Shown here: piece after piece, positions 41,569 through 49,438 of the stretch
Layout: every line of letters starts with the position of its first letter
Position numbering within the stretch: the stretch's first letter is position 1
Assembly: GCA_036265385.1 (NCBI GenBank)
Contig: DATAPD010000055.1
Span: 186,001-250,000 of the forward strand
Reading direction: 5' to 3'
DNA length: 64,000 bases
Source: DATAPD01 sp036265385
GTDB lineage: Bacteria > Acidobacteriota > Terriglobia > Terriglobales > Acidobacteriaceae
Made by a program: the position numbers and the translations under genes
The notes under the pieces: model-generated
What the model was told of the DNA's origin: nothing
Database searches by the model: none
What the model saw: only the letters and a program-made list of their open reading frames with translations

Positions 41569-43657
41569 ACTGTTTCTCGCCTTCGTCTTTGGCGAGTTTG
41601 ACTTTGGCAGCGTCGAGCTTCTTCTGCACGCGTGCAACGTCAGTCTGTTCGACTTCCGCAGCGACAGTGCGATTCCATTCGTTGAGCGCTCGCTCCCAGT
41701 GCGTGACGGCTTGTTTGAGACGCCCCGTTTTCTGGTAGAGATCGCCGAGATGATCTTGCACTGTCGGATCGCTCGACATGCGCTGCGAAGCTTTGACGAG
41801 ATTCTCTTCCGCCTGCTCGTACTTGCCGAGCCGGAAATATGCCCAGCCAGCGGAGTCAAGATAAGCGCCGTTCGACGGGTCGAGCTCGAGAGCCTTCTTG
41901 ATGAGCTGCAGAGCTTCATCGAGCTTGATGCCGCGATCGGCCAGCATGTAGCCGAGATAATTGAGCGTCATCGTGTTTTGCGGATCGCTGGCGAGAACCT
42001 TTCGGAATTCCGCTTCGGCGTCGTCATAACGCTTCTGGCGCTCGTAACTCGAGGCGCGAAGGAAGAGAACGTATTCCTTGTCGTCGGGCTTGGTGGAAAG
42101 ATCTTCCGCCTTCTTGAGAGCTTCTTCGGCGTCGTTCCAGCGGCGCAGGCGAGTGTTCATCTGCGCGAGCGTGATGTAAACCTCGCGGTCTTCGTTGTTG
42201 CCCTTGAGCATGCCGCGAACTTCTTTGAGGGCTTTGTCCGGATCGCCCATATCGGCGAGTTGCGATGCGAGAACCATCTTGAGGCCGCGATCGTTCGGAA
42301 GTTTTTGAACCGCTTCCTTGGCGACAGCAGTAGCCTGCTGCCACTGCTTGGCTTCGCGATAGGTGTCGATGATCTGCTGGTATCCGCGGACGGCGTTCTC
42401 ATCGCCGAGAGCAGTCATCTTGCGGAATGTTTCGATAGCGCCTGTGGTGTTTCCGGCATCGCGCTGGATGGTGCCCAGCCGCTCGAGGAAAACGGCACGA
42501 TTACTTTTTTCTCCAGCGGTGTAGTTGCCTTCAGCTTTTTCAGTCTTCTTTAGAAGATCCTGGAGAACCTGCGCGGCTTCGTCGTAGTGTCCTTGAGCCT
42601 GATAAACGGCGGCGATGTTGTAAGGAACTTCGACGGAGTCCTGCACCATGCTCTGCGCTTTTTTCAGACTGTCGAGAGCTTCATCGAAACGTCCCGTCTT
42701 GCGATAGATCTCGGCGATGCGCAGGTAGGTTTGCGCGTCTTCGGGATTGGCGTCAGCAATGACTTTGTATTGTTCGAGAGCGGCTTCAGTTTGGCCATCG
42801 TTGAGCAGGTTTTGCGCGAGACCCCGGATCGCATCGAGATTGTCGCGGTCCAGTTCGATGGCGCGGCGATAGGCCGTGATCGCTTCCTTATATTTCTTTT
42901 GCTGCTCGTAGGTGTATCCGAGAGCAGAGTAGAGCTTCGCGGAGCGGGAAGCATCCGGGATGGAGCTGAGAACTTCAGTAGCACGAAGCGAGTCGCCCTC
43001 TTCGTTGTATAGATACGCGAGCGTGGTTACCGCTTCTTCGGAGTTGGGATCAAGCTTGACGGCAGTTTTGAATTCGGCTTCGGCCTTGGTGAGATCGTTG
43101 TTCAGACGGTACAGGCGTCCGAGAAGAAGATGGTCGTCGACGCTGTCCGGCTCGATCTTGATGATCTGCTCGTATTGTTCGATCGCAAGCTTGAGAACAC
43201 TTTGTGAACCGGATCCAGCCTGCATATCGCCGAGCGAGCGCAGATAGATGCGCCCGAGCAACTTGCGTGCTTCAAGGTTTCCGGGATCGCGCTTGATGAT
43301 GTCCTGCGCTTCGAGAACAGCATCGCGGATTCGGCCGGTCTTCGCGTAAAGTTCGGCAAGTCCGGAAGTCAGGTACTCAGAAGTTGGGTCGGCATCGATA
43401 GCAGCGCGGTATTCCTCGATGGCTTTGTTCGCGAGGTCGCTGCGTCCGTAGACCGCGACCTGCTCCTCATACATATGAGCGAGCGTGTAGTGATAGTAAG
43501 CGGCGGCTTTGTCAGTCTTACGCGGTGCAGCAGTGTTCGCAGCGGGCGTTTTCGATTCCGGCTGCGTCGATTCGGGTTTAGACGTTGGAGCTTGCTGGGC
43601 GGACAGGGCGATGGCCGCCAAAACCAGCGTAGACAACAATGCACTGAACTTATTCAT
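41567..43657 (-). CDS. Large secreted TPR-repeat protein, 696 aa
   Basis: ATG at 43657 (9 codons inside the longest frame) starts MNKFSALLSTLVLAAIALSA, a signal peptide. After a Pro/Thr/Lys linker come about 14 tetratricopeptide repeats (about 60-660), shown by blocks such as YHYTLAHMYEEQ, LGRIYLRSL, LLLGRLYRLNNDLTKAEAEFKTA, ALGYTYEQQKKYKEAITAYRRAI, LGYMLADRGIKLDEALQLIKKAL and AYFRLGKYEQAEENLVKA. Similar proteins occur in acidobacteria and act as periplasmic scaffolds, in cell-envelope assembly or with VWA and peptidase partners. Partners here are unknown. Confidence 0.85.
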   Translation of the reverse strand: MNKFSALLSTLVLAAIALSAQQAPTSKPESTQPESKTPAANTAAPRKTDKAAAYYHYTLAHMYEEQVAVYGRSDLANKAIEEYRAAIDADPTSEYLTSGLAELYAKTGRIRDAVLEAQDIIKRDPGNLEARKLLGRIYLRSLGDMQAGSGSQSVLKLAIEQYEQIIKIEPDSVDDHLLLGRLYRLNNDLTKAEAEFKTAVKLDPNSEEAVTTLAYLYNEEGDSLRATEVLSSIPDASRSAKLYSALGYTYEQQKKYKEAITAYRRAIELDRDNLDAIRGLAQNLLNDGQTEAALEQYKVIADANPEDAQTYLRIAEIYRKTGRFDEALDSLKKAQSMVQDSVEVPYNIAAVYQAQGHYDEAAQVLQDLLKKTEKAEGNYTAGEKSNRAVFLERLGTIQRDAGNTTGAIETFRKMTALGDENAVRGYQQIIDTYREAKQWQQATAVAKEAVQKLPNDRGLKMVLASQLADMGDPDKALKEVRGMLKGNNEDREVYITLAQMNTRLRRWNDAEEALKKAEDLSTKPDDKEYVLFLRASSYERQKRYDDAEAEFRKVLASDPQNTMTLNYLGYMLADRGIKLDEALQLIKKALELDPSNGAYLDSAGWAYFRLGKYEQAEENLVKASQRMSSDPTVQDHLGDLYQKTGRLKQAVTHWERALNEWNRTVAAEVEQTDVARVQKKLDAAKVKLAKDEGEKQ

Positions 43658-43835
43658 GAAATACCTTTGGATTCCCAATGCCACAACGTTTGGATGCCGA
43701 ACCGGGGCGCCGGGGTACTCTAATTGTACCTTTTGCCGCGCAGCCGCGAGCAGAATCTCGCAATGAAGAGTTGGAGTCGGAGGTACAGGGCCGGCGGTTT
43801 GTTGTGCCCGTGTTATGAACTCTTGAATGAAGGGC

Positions 43836-45101
43836 TTACGGGTGGGTGGCCGAGTCGGGGTGAGCGGGTTGGGAAATCGTCTTCAGTTGATCTATGAAGG
43901 CAGCTAAAGCCCGCCGGAAGCGGACTGAATTGGCGAATTCGAAATGAGTAGGATGCATGGGTTTGAGCATGGCCTCCAAGTGGTCCCAGTTGCCGGCACC
44001 GATCGGCATTAGCTTGAAATAGTAGGCGCGACTTTCATTGCGAACATGGAGTACGCGTCGCGGTGCGTTGGAAGGAAAAAGGAATGCGTCTCCCACGACA
44101 GCAACAACATGGAGAGGGGCCGGCCCGGCAGATTGACAAATAGGCCCATCGACCAACTCTTCCACCAATGACGCGAAGACGTCTCCCGTGTTTTTTTGGT
44201 TCGACAGAACTTTCGCGGCAATTTTAATGCGCTGAAGGTCCTTGACCTGTCGAGCCAACTTGTCCCAGTCCATCGTTGCGCCGTCGGTTCGCTCGACGAA
44301 TGTTTCCTGGCGAAGCACGTCGATGGCGGTAAGACGAACACATCCATTTTGCAAAGCGACTTGGGAAATCACATTACCAATTTGAAGCAGCGTGTCGGCG
44401 TTCGCCTGATACAACCAGTCCGGAGCTTGATGGTCCCGGAAATTGGAGGCATCGCTTAGGGAAAGATTCACCAGCACGTCGAGTTGAATTGGCTGGTTGT
44501 TCGAGACAGGAAGATTGAGTTTTCCCGCTCCGAATGCCGACGAGTCGAATACCACACGGTGAATACCAAAGCCGTGTGGCGAGCGAGGGGTGGTCGCCTG
44601 AGGCAGAAATTGAACGATGGGAAGATTGCGGTCCGTATCTGGCAGCGGATCATCTTTTACAGCGGGCACAGTCAAATTCGAATGCCAGACGTTGCCGCTG
44701 CGGTTTTTGGAGTCATAAGCGACCAGCGCAACTTTGTACTTCCCGGGACGAGCATAAAAGGTCGCGATCGAGGAAAGTTCGTCTCCATATTCGGGTTTTA
44801 TTTCAGCGTGGGTATACGCCTGTTCCGGGAGCCAGTCTTGATTCTCAGGAGCGATCTTTAGGATGAAGTGAAGGTCGTCCAGGGAGATGTTGCGCTTGCG
44901 AAGATCGCGCTGACGAAAATCCGCGCGCACCTGAACGGTATGACGCTGTTGGAAGGTGAGCCAAGGTTCGCGGAAACCGACTTTCCAAGGGAAGTCACTG
45001 CGATTAGGGCCGCGAAGCCATTCAGCGAGAGGGATGTCCGGAGGAACTCTGGTTTCGTTGCGGGCAAGTGCGAGTGAGAGAAAGAGCAAAAAACAGAACA
45101 T
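43836..45101 (-). CDS. Secreted acidobacterial hypothetical protein, 421 aa
   Basis: ATG at 45101 begins with a signal peptide MFCFLLFLSLALA; an in-frame GTG at 45140 gives 13 more residues. No named domain recognised, but the layout (an N-terminal beta region with IPLAEWLRGPNRSDFPWKV, then a central alpha/beta part with VVFDSSAFGAGKLNLPVSNNQPIQLDVLVNLSLSD as possible VWA-like strand, partly quoted here) recalls the 'VWFA-related domain' proteins common in this phylum, without a clear metal-site motif. Confidence is good that it is a gene, low on function. Confidence 0.65.
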   Translation of the reverse strand: MFCFLLFLSLALARNETRVPPDIPLAEWLRGPNRSDFPWKVGFREPWLTFQQRHTVQVRADFRQRDLRKRNISLDDLHFILKIAPENQDWLPEQAYTHAEIKPEYGDELSSIATFYARPGKYKVALVAYDSKNRSGNVWHSNLTVPAVKDDPLPDTDRNLPIVQFLPQATTPRSPHGFGIHRVVFDSSAFGAGKLNLPVSNNQPIQLDVLVNLSLSDASNFRDHQAPDWLYQANADTLLQIGNVISQVALQNGCVRLTAIDVLRQETFVERTDGATMDWDKLARQVKDLQRIKIAAKVLSNQKNTGDVFASLVEELVDGPICQSAGPAPLHVVAVVGDAFLFPSNAPRRVLHVRNESRAYYFKLMPIGAGNWDHLEAMLKPMHPTHFEFANSVRFRRALAAFIDQLKTISQPAHPDSATHP

Positions 45102-45189
45102 CCCCCCAAGCCGCACAACGATGGAACCGGCACAACCCACAGTGGAGTGATTTTAGCGCAAGGATGAGGCGCAGGTTTCGGGATTGTCT

Positions 45190-45229
45190 CCCAGGTTAGC
45201 GCCAAACGACGGCGCGAACCTGGGGCACC
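45190..45229. repeat. Dispersed palindromic hairpin element, copy 2
   Basis: CCCAGGTTAGCGCC-AAACGAC-GGCGCGAACCTGGGG: arms of about 14 bases with few mismatches, ending GGGGCACC like copies at 38500 and 49391. It lies between the start of the secreted protein gene and the stop of purH, both on the minus strand, and may end the purH transcript or act as a processing site. Confidence 0.65.
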
Positions 45230-45258
45230 ATTCTGATTGAACGGGAGCGCGAGGAATT

Positions 45259-46815
45259 TCAGTGGCGGAAGTGGCGGACACCAGTGAAGATCATGGCCAG
45301 GCCGAGACGGTCGGCAGCCTCGATGACCTCCTGGTCGCGAACGGAGCCTCCGGGTTGAATGATCGCAGTTGCGCCGGCCCGGGCAATTTCTTCCACGCCA
45401 TCCGGGAAGGGAAAGAACGCATCGGAAGCGGCCACGGTGCCTTTCAATGGGAGCTGTGCTTTCATGGCTCCGATTTTGGCGGAATCCACGCGGCTCATTT
45501 GACCGGCACCTACGCCCACGCTCTGTCCATCGCGCGCGTAAAGAATCGCGTTCGACTTCACATGTTTGCAAACTTTCCATGCAAACAGGAGCGCACGTTT
45601 TTCTTCGGGAGTTGGCTGGCGTTTAGTGACGACTTTCAGGTCGGAATCGGAGAGGCGATGGAGATCGGCATCCTGCACGAGCATGCCGCCGGAAACGTTT
45701 TTAAGAGTCCACTTCTGCGTGCCGGCGGGAACTTCGACGAGACGCAAGTTCTTCTTGGGAGTCAAGACGGCCCGCGCGCCTTCATCGAATCCGGGGGCCG
45801 CGATGACTTCGAGAAACAGCTTGGACATCTCTTCGGCAGCACCGGCATCCAGGGGCCGGTTCACACCGATTACGCCGCCGAAAGCGGAGACGGGATCGCA
45901 TTCGAGAGCCTTCTTGTAAGCCTCAACCAGAGTCGCCCCAGTGGCAGACCCGCAAGGATTGGTGTGCTTGATGATGCCGACAAACGGCTCATCGAATTCC
46001 TGTGCGAGGTCCCATGCTGCCTGTAGGTCGATGATGTTGTTGTAGGAAAGCTCCTTGCCCTGCAGCTGATGAGCGTTGGCCACGCCCGAGCCGGAGCCAT
46101 CGGAATACATCGCGGCTTTCTGGTGAGGATTCTCGCCATAGCGAAGGTCCATCACTTTGCGAAACCCGAGGCGGAGTGTGTCCGGAAAACCTTGTTCTGA
46201 CGAGAGTGAAAAGCTTCCGTTCAAATTGACGCGCTCGAGCGTGGAAGCGATCGCAGAATCGTAGGCCGCGGTTGTCGCGAAAGCCTTTTGCGCAAGACGC
46301 CACTTGGTGTGTCGGGAGAGTTCGCCATTGGATTTCTTCAACTCGTCGGCAATAGCGACGTAGTCGGAGGGAGACGTGACCACAGCGACGTCTTGAAAAT
46401 TTTTGGCGGCGGAACGGATCATCGACGGGCCACCAATATCAATATTTTCGATGAGTTCTTCGAAGTGGACACCGGATTTGGCGGCAGTCTTTTCGAAGGC
46501 GTAAAGGTTGACGACCACCATGTCTATGGGCTGGATACCATGTTCGGCAACGGCTGCGCGATGAGAGGCTTCCGAGCGGCGGTGAAGAATTCCGCCGTGG
46601 ACCTTTGGATGGAGAGTCTTGACGCGACCGTCGAGCATTTCGGGGAACCCGGTGAGCTCAGAGATATCTTTGACGGCGATGCCGGAATCGCGAAGCAATT
46701 TGGCAGTTCCGCCAGTGGAGATGAGCTCGACGTTCATCGCTGCGAGTTGGCGAGCGAATTCGATGAGACCGGATTTGTCGGTGACACTGAGGAGAGCGCG
46801 CTGGATACGGGACAT
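45259..46815 (-). CDS. purH: Bifunctional AICAR formyltransferase / IMP cyclohydrolase
   Basis: 518 residues, usual length. Last two steps of purine synthesis. N-terminal cyclohydrolase (MGS-like) domain about 1-145 (LLSVTDKSGLIEFARQLA, STGGTAKLLRDSGI, RVKTLHPKVHGGIL, NIDIGGPSMIRSAAKN); C-terminal formyltransferase about 195-518 (LRYGENPHQKAAMY, GKELSYNNIIDLQAAW, IIKHTNPCGSATG, GGMLVQDADLH, VRDQEVIEAADRLGLAMIFTGVRHFRH). A 254-residue plus-strand open frame over its 3' half is a shadow. Confidence 0.95.
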   Translation of the reverse strand: MSRIQRALLSVTDKSGLIEFARQLAAMNVELISTGGTAKLLRDSGIAVKDISELTGFPEMLDGRVKTLHPKVHGGILHRRSEASHRAAVAEHGIQPIDMVVVNLYAFEKTAAKSGVHFEELIENIDIGGPSMIRSAAKNFQDVAVVTSPSDYVAIADELKKSNGELSRHTKWRLAQKAFATTAAYDSAIASTLERVNLNGSFSLSSEQGFPDTLRLGFRKVMDLRYGENPHQKAAMYSDGSGSGVANAHQLQGKELSYNNIIDLQAAWDLAQEFDEPFVGIIKHTNPCGSATGATLVEAYKKALECDPVSAFGGVIGVNRPLDAGAAEEMSKLFLEVIAAPGFDEGARAVLTPKKNLRLVEVPAGTQKWTLKNVSGGMLVQDADLHRLSDSDLKVVTKRQPTPEEKRALLFAWKVCKHVKSNAILYARDGQSVGVGAGQMSRVDSAKIGAMKAQLPLKGTVAASDAFFPFPDGVEEIARAGATAIIQPGGSVRDQEVIEAADRLGLAMIFTGVRHFRH

Positions 46816-46914
46816 GAGGGCCTCGAGGGTAGCGGGAAATTTTAGCAGGGGTGAGGAGGGGTTAGCACTTGGTGGTTAGCGGGGATGCTTAGATGGCTGG
46901 GGTCTCATCGCGAG

Positions 46915-46948
46915 GATTGTGAGTGTTATCGCCTGTTAACGACAGTTG
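46915..46948 (+). repeat. Dispersed TGAGTGTAATGGCGAT repeat, divergent copy F
   Basis: GATTGTGAGTGTTATCGCC followed by TGTTAACGACAGTTG. The core differs from A and B at several bases but shares the GCCTG variant with copy H. It lies between purH and the start of the lone gene at 46988, 25 bases before a TACAAT promoter-like hexamer. Confidence 0.5.
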
Positions 46949-46987
46949 TCCGAACACCGCGCAGAACCTCGGGTACAATTCTTGCGA

Positions 46988-47476
46988 ATGGGCAGCTACG
47001 CGCTGGAAACTGGCCAATATATTTACCGCCTTACTTGCGAATGCTGCTTAACCCAAAAGGACCGTGTCTGGGGCTTCGTGTCTAAGGAGGGTGATTCACA
47101 TGCCGTTTACTACGCCTTGCTTAACTTAGAAGAAAGATGTCCTCGCGTTGGGCTGACTCTCAGTGTTGGGCCTTGGTGGGAAGGCACGGAACCGTCGCAG
47201 CGTGTGTGGCTGCATGTGGATGTTTGCACCGGAGAGCGTGGAATTGAGATGGGGATTCGCGATCCGAAAGAATCCAACTTCTACCCGTGGGAAAAGGGCG
47301 GAACACCGCTAAACCGCGAAGAAGCGTTGGCCAGCAGCGCCATCGAAGAGATTTGGGCGGTCGCTGATTTTATTGTCGCTACGGATGTGGCCGTTTCCTC
47401 ATATCTGTCAGGCAAAGGGGTGGATGAGAAAGGCCGCGAGCCACGAAAGGCTGATCAGGCCAGCCATAGCTGTTGA
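46988..47476 (+). CDS. Hypothetical protein of a cassette-like gene run, 162 aa
   Basis: ATG at 46988 is preferred; TACAAT lies 8 bases upstream and no ribosome-binding site is seen, so possibly leaderless. Cytosolic, with TCECCLTQKDRVWGFV near the start, VGLTLSVGPWWEGTEPSQ, ESNFYPWEKGGTPLNREEAL and IEEIWAVADFIVATDVAVS. This sequence type reminds me of small proteins carried on mobile gene cassettes, but I cannot name a family. Its TGA stop (47474-47476) lies inside repeat copy C and it is convergent with the membrane-protein gene at 47489, only 12 bases apart. Confidence 0.7.
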   Translation: MGSYALETGQYIYRLTCECCLTQKDRVWGFVSKEGDSHAVYYALLNLEERCPRVGLTLSVGPWWEGTEPSQRVWLHVDVCTGERGIEMGIRDPKESNFYPWEKGGTPLNREEALASSAIEEIWAVADFIVATDVAVSSYLSGKGVDEKGREPRKADQASHSC

Positions 47477-47500
47477 TAAATCGCCATTTCAATCGTTGGC
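47469..47500 (-). repeat. Dispersed repeat copy C, holding two convergent stop codons
   Basis: On the minus strand: CGATTGAAATGGCGATTTAT followed by CAACAGCTA. The segment TGATAAATCGCCATTTCA (47474-47491) begins with the stop of the plus-strand gene and ends with the stop of the minus-strand gene. Shares TGGCGATTT-A with copies A and D. Confidence 0.65.
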
Positions 47501-47959
47501 AGTTGTACCCAGATGCTTGCCACGCAGATAGGCTCCGGCGAAAAGGCAGGTCGCAAACACTACCGGAGCCGTGATGACGAACAGTGCAAAGATGCTGAGG
47601 TTGTCGTACTCTGGTAGATAGTCTGGTGACCGTAGTAAGTGGTAAATCCATTTGTAGACTGCGAAGCCCACTCCCACCGTTATCGGATTGGCTATCCATA
47701 CCGCTCCGCGAAACAGGTTTGCTTTGATCTTGGTTCCGACAGCGGCTCCGAAAATGAGGAAACCAACGCCGACCGATACAGCTTGTACGAACAGCGCCTG
47801 AAGATAGGCCGGAGGGGACGTGAAGTCCTCGCGGAATCCCGCAGGCACTCCGAACAAGACACGAACAACTGGCCCTCCCACCAGAGTCGCAAAAAGCAAG
47901 GCAGAGAGAGTCACGATCACCGCAATCCCTGGAAACAACACCCTCTGAGTCACGGTCAT
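47489..47959 (-). CDS. Four-helix membrane protein, 156 aa
   Basis: Unrecognised. Hydrophobic segments about 10-32, 52-72, 85-105 and 125-148. The ATG at 47959 lies just downstream of repeat copy D, and the stop is inside repeat copy C. Cassette-like setting: one gene between two repeat copies. A role in the membrane is clear, function is not. Confidence 0.7.
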   Translation of the reverse strand: MTVTQRVLFPGIAVIVTLSALLFATLVGGPVVRVLFGVPAGFREDFTSPPAYLQALFVQAVSVGVGFLIFGAAVGTKIKANLFRGAVWIANPITVGVGFAVYKWIYHLLRSPDYLPEYDNLSIFALFVITAPVVFATCLFAGAYLRGKHLGTTAND

Positions 47960-47988
47960 TCTGGCAGATTAGACACCGAGCGGCGGGT

Positions 47989-48079
47989 CAATTGGTGATA
48001 AATCGCCATTACACTCACTGCCTTGTCCAAAACCACCTCCGTAGGGTCAATGAGTGATAACACCGACTAACATCAAGTC
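47989..48079. repeat. Dispersed repeat copies D and E as an inverted pair
   Basis: D (47989-48022, minus sense: GGCAGTGAGTGTAATGGCGA then TTTATCACCAATTG) and E (48044-48079, plus sense: GGGTCAATGAGTGATAACAC then CGACTAACATCAAG) face each other across 21 bases, so the whole can fold as one imperfect hairpin with D matching E along most of each arm. It lies between two minus-strand membrane-protein genes, 14 bases after the stop of the upstream one (48093). Confidence 0.7.
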
Positions 48080-48092
48080 TCGTGGTTTACTT

Positions 48093-48482
48093 TTAAAAGC
48101 GCAAAAGTGTAAAGCGCGACGAAACGGGTTGCTTCCCTGGCTTCCAAGTAACCAAGCCAAAAACGAAGCCAGCGACGAGCCAGATAATGGCACCCGACAA
48201 AACCCTCCCGGTCGAAATACTGCGGGATTGATCGCCCCAATACTTCCAACTTACGAATTCTGCAAGAGTAGTCGCAATGAACATTCCACAACCGAAATAC
48301 GCGATTCCGTTTATTGCGACATACTGACGGTAGTTCGGCAAATTCGGCTCTTGTTTCAGTTCCACAAAAGGAGGGCTGGAGTGGAACGGGATTCCCAACT
48401 GTCGCACGACCAGAGCTACCACTAGCCACCAAACGTAAATCGCTGCGAAAGCCGCAAGAATTTGGGTAATCAGTGGAAACAT
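48093..48482 (-). CDS. Three-helix membrane protein, 129 aa
   Basis: Unrecognised. Hydrophobic segments about 7-27, 57-75 and 95-112, with a basic C-terminal tail (KPGKQPVSSRFTLLRF). ATG at 48482. One gene between repeat copies G (upstream) and E/D (downstream), again cassette-like. Another frame on the same DNA (48073-48432) is a shadow. Confidence 0.65.
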   Translation of the reverse strand: MFPLITQILAAFAAIYVWWLVVALVVRQLGIPFHSSPPFVELKQEPNLPNYRQYVAINGIAYFGCGMFIATTLAEFVSWKYWGDQSRSISTGRVLSGAIIWLVAGFVFGLVTWKPGKQPVSSRFTLLRF

Positions 48483-48563
48483 GGCGGGGACAATATTAGC
48501 TCACCCTACCTACAGAATGTTGCCATTCTTGTTGGGAATTTCCATACGAATACAGTCAGACTG

Positions 48564-48629
48564 ACAAGTTGGAATAACATCGCCATCACACTCACAACCC
48601 GAATTCAGAGTGTAATCGGTCTAACTTTT
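48564..48629. repeat. Dispersed repeat copy G, a compact inverted pair
   Basis: The left arm (48564-48600) reads ACATCGCCATCACACTCACA and the right arm (48601-48629) GAATTCAGAGTGTAATCGGT then CTAAC; the two pair as an imperfect hairpin. The TAG stop of the minus-strand gene at 48621 lies inside the right arm (GTTAGACCGATTACACTC on that strand). Confidence 0.7.
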
Positions 48630-49229
48630 CGCTTTGGCCTTCAGTTTCACTTGGCCGTTGGTGAGTTCGATGGAGTAGGTAACCGCGTCGCAACTGTGCT
48701 GTTTGCGGAGCTCGACGGTTTTCTTCTGAAGGAATTGAGAGAAGGAATCGAGGTTGCCGGAAACGGATTCGCCACTTTTCTTCTTCGCTTCGACGAGAGC
48801 CTTGTAAAGCTGTTCGACCTTTTCGCGCTCGGCGGTGGCATCGGAACATTGGACCGAAAAAGCACCGGATTCGTGGACCACGGGTTTCTTGACCCCGTAG
48901 ACCTGATGTTCGGGGACGTGTTCCTGGACACGGACACCCTGCACGGAGAGGATGGCGTCCTGAGGGCGGCGGTATCCTTCTTCGCGGATGCGGCTTTTCT
49001 TCCGCCAAAGATCGCTGTAAACGGCGTAGCGCTGCGCGATTTCGTTGTAACGGTAACGCTGGGAGAAGCTGAGCTTGGCGCCATCGCTGAACTTGCGCAG
49101 CATGGCGAGCACTTTCCACTCAATGTCCGCAGGCGGCTTTTTCGACGGGTTGCTGAAAAAGATCTCGTATTCGATCTTGAGACGACGAAGCTGAGAATCG
49201 AGGACGTTCAATTCCTCGTCGATGGTCAC
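48621..49229 (-). CDS. MXAN_5187 C-terminal-domain family protein, 202 aa
   Basis: Helical, cytosolic. The N-terminal 80 residues (LNVLDSQLRRLKIEYEIFFSN, PPADIEWKVLAMLRKFSDG, KLSFSQRYRYNEIAQRYAVYSDLWRKK) match the domain known from the C-terminus of Myxococcus MXAN_5187; function unknown. The rest (about 120-202) has a charged helical region (TAEREKVEQLYKALVEAKKK) that could form a coiled coil. Unlike the neighbouring cassette-like genes, this family is conserved in acidobacteria and Myxococcota. Its stop overlaps repeat copy G. Confidence 0.8.
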   Translation of the reverse strand: MTIDEELNVLDSQLRRLKIEYEIFFSNPSKKPPADIEWKVLAMLRKFSDGAKLSFSQRYRYNEIAQRYAVYSDLWRKKSRIREEGYRRPQDAILSVQGVRVQEHVPEHQVYGVKKPVVHESGAFSVQCSDATAEREKVEQLYKALVEAKKKSGESVSGNLDSFSQFLQKKTVELRKQHSCDAVTYSIELTNGQVKLKAKAKS

Positions 49230-49322
49230 GGGACGGGCCTCTCCAGTCCGCAGCTTAACGTCGGGGTTGCTATGTGACGAGATGTCCGTCGGACAAGGGG
49301 TGAGGTGGCCAAAAGTACTCAG

Positions 49323-49429
49323 GAGGCAGGCTCCAGGCTCCAGCTTTCGGGCTTCGGCTGCCGGCGACTAGTCCAACAATCTGTGTAGTTCTCACCTCTG
49401 GCAAAGAACGCGAGGAGCGGGGCACCCCG
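49323..49429. repeat. Word-like tract and dispersed palindromic hairpin copy 3
   Basis: 49323-49362 repeats GGCTCCAGGCTCCAGCTTTC-type words. 49391-49429 (CTCACCTCTGGCAAAGAACG then CGAGGAGCGGGGCACC) is a third copy of the hairpin element of 38500 and 45190. The whole 49230-49438 spacer has no gene. Confidence 0.6.
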
Positions 49430-49438
49430 CTGCACGGT

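Noticed and set aside
44858..46026. Long frames opposite or overlapping purH (44858-45580 minus, 45262-46026 plus)
   Set aside because: Shadows of purH and its upstream neighbour; basic, low-complexity translations.
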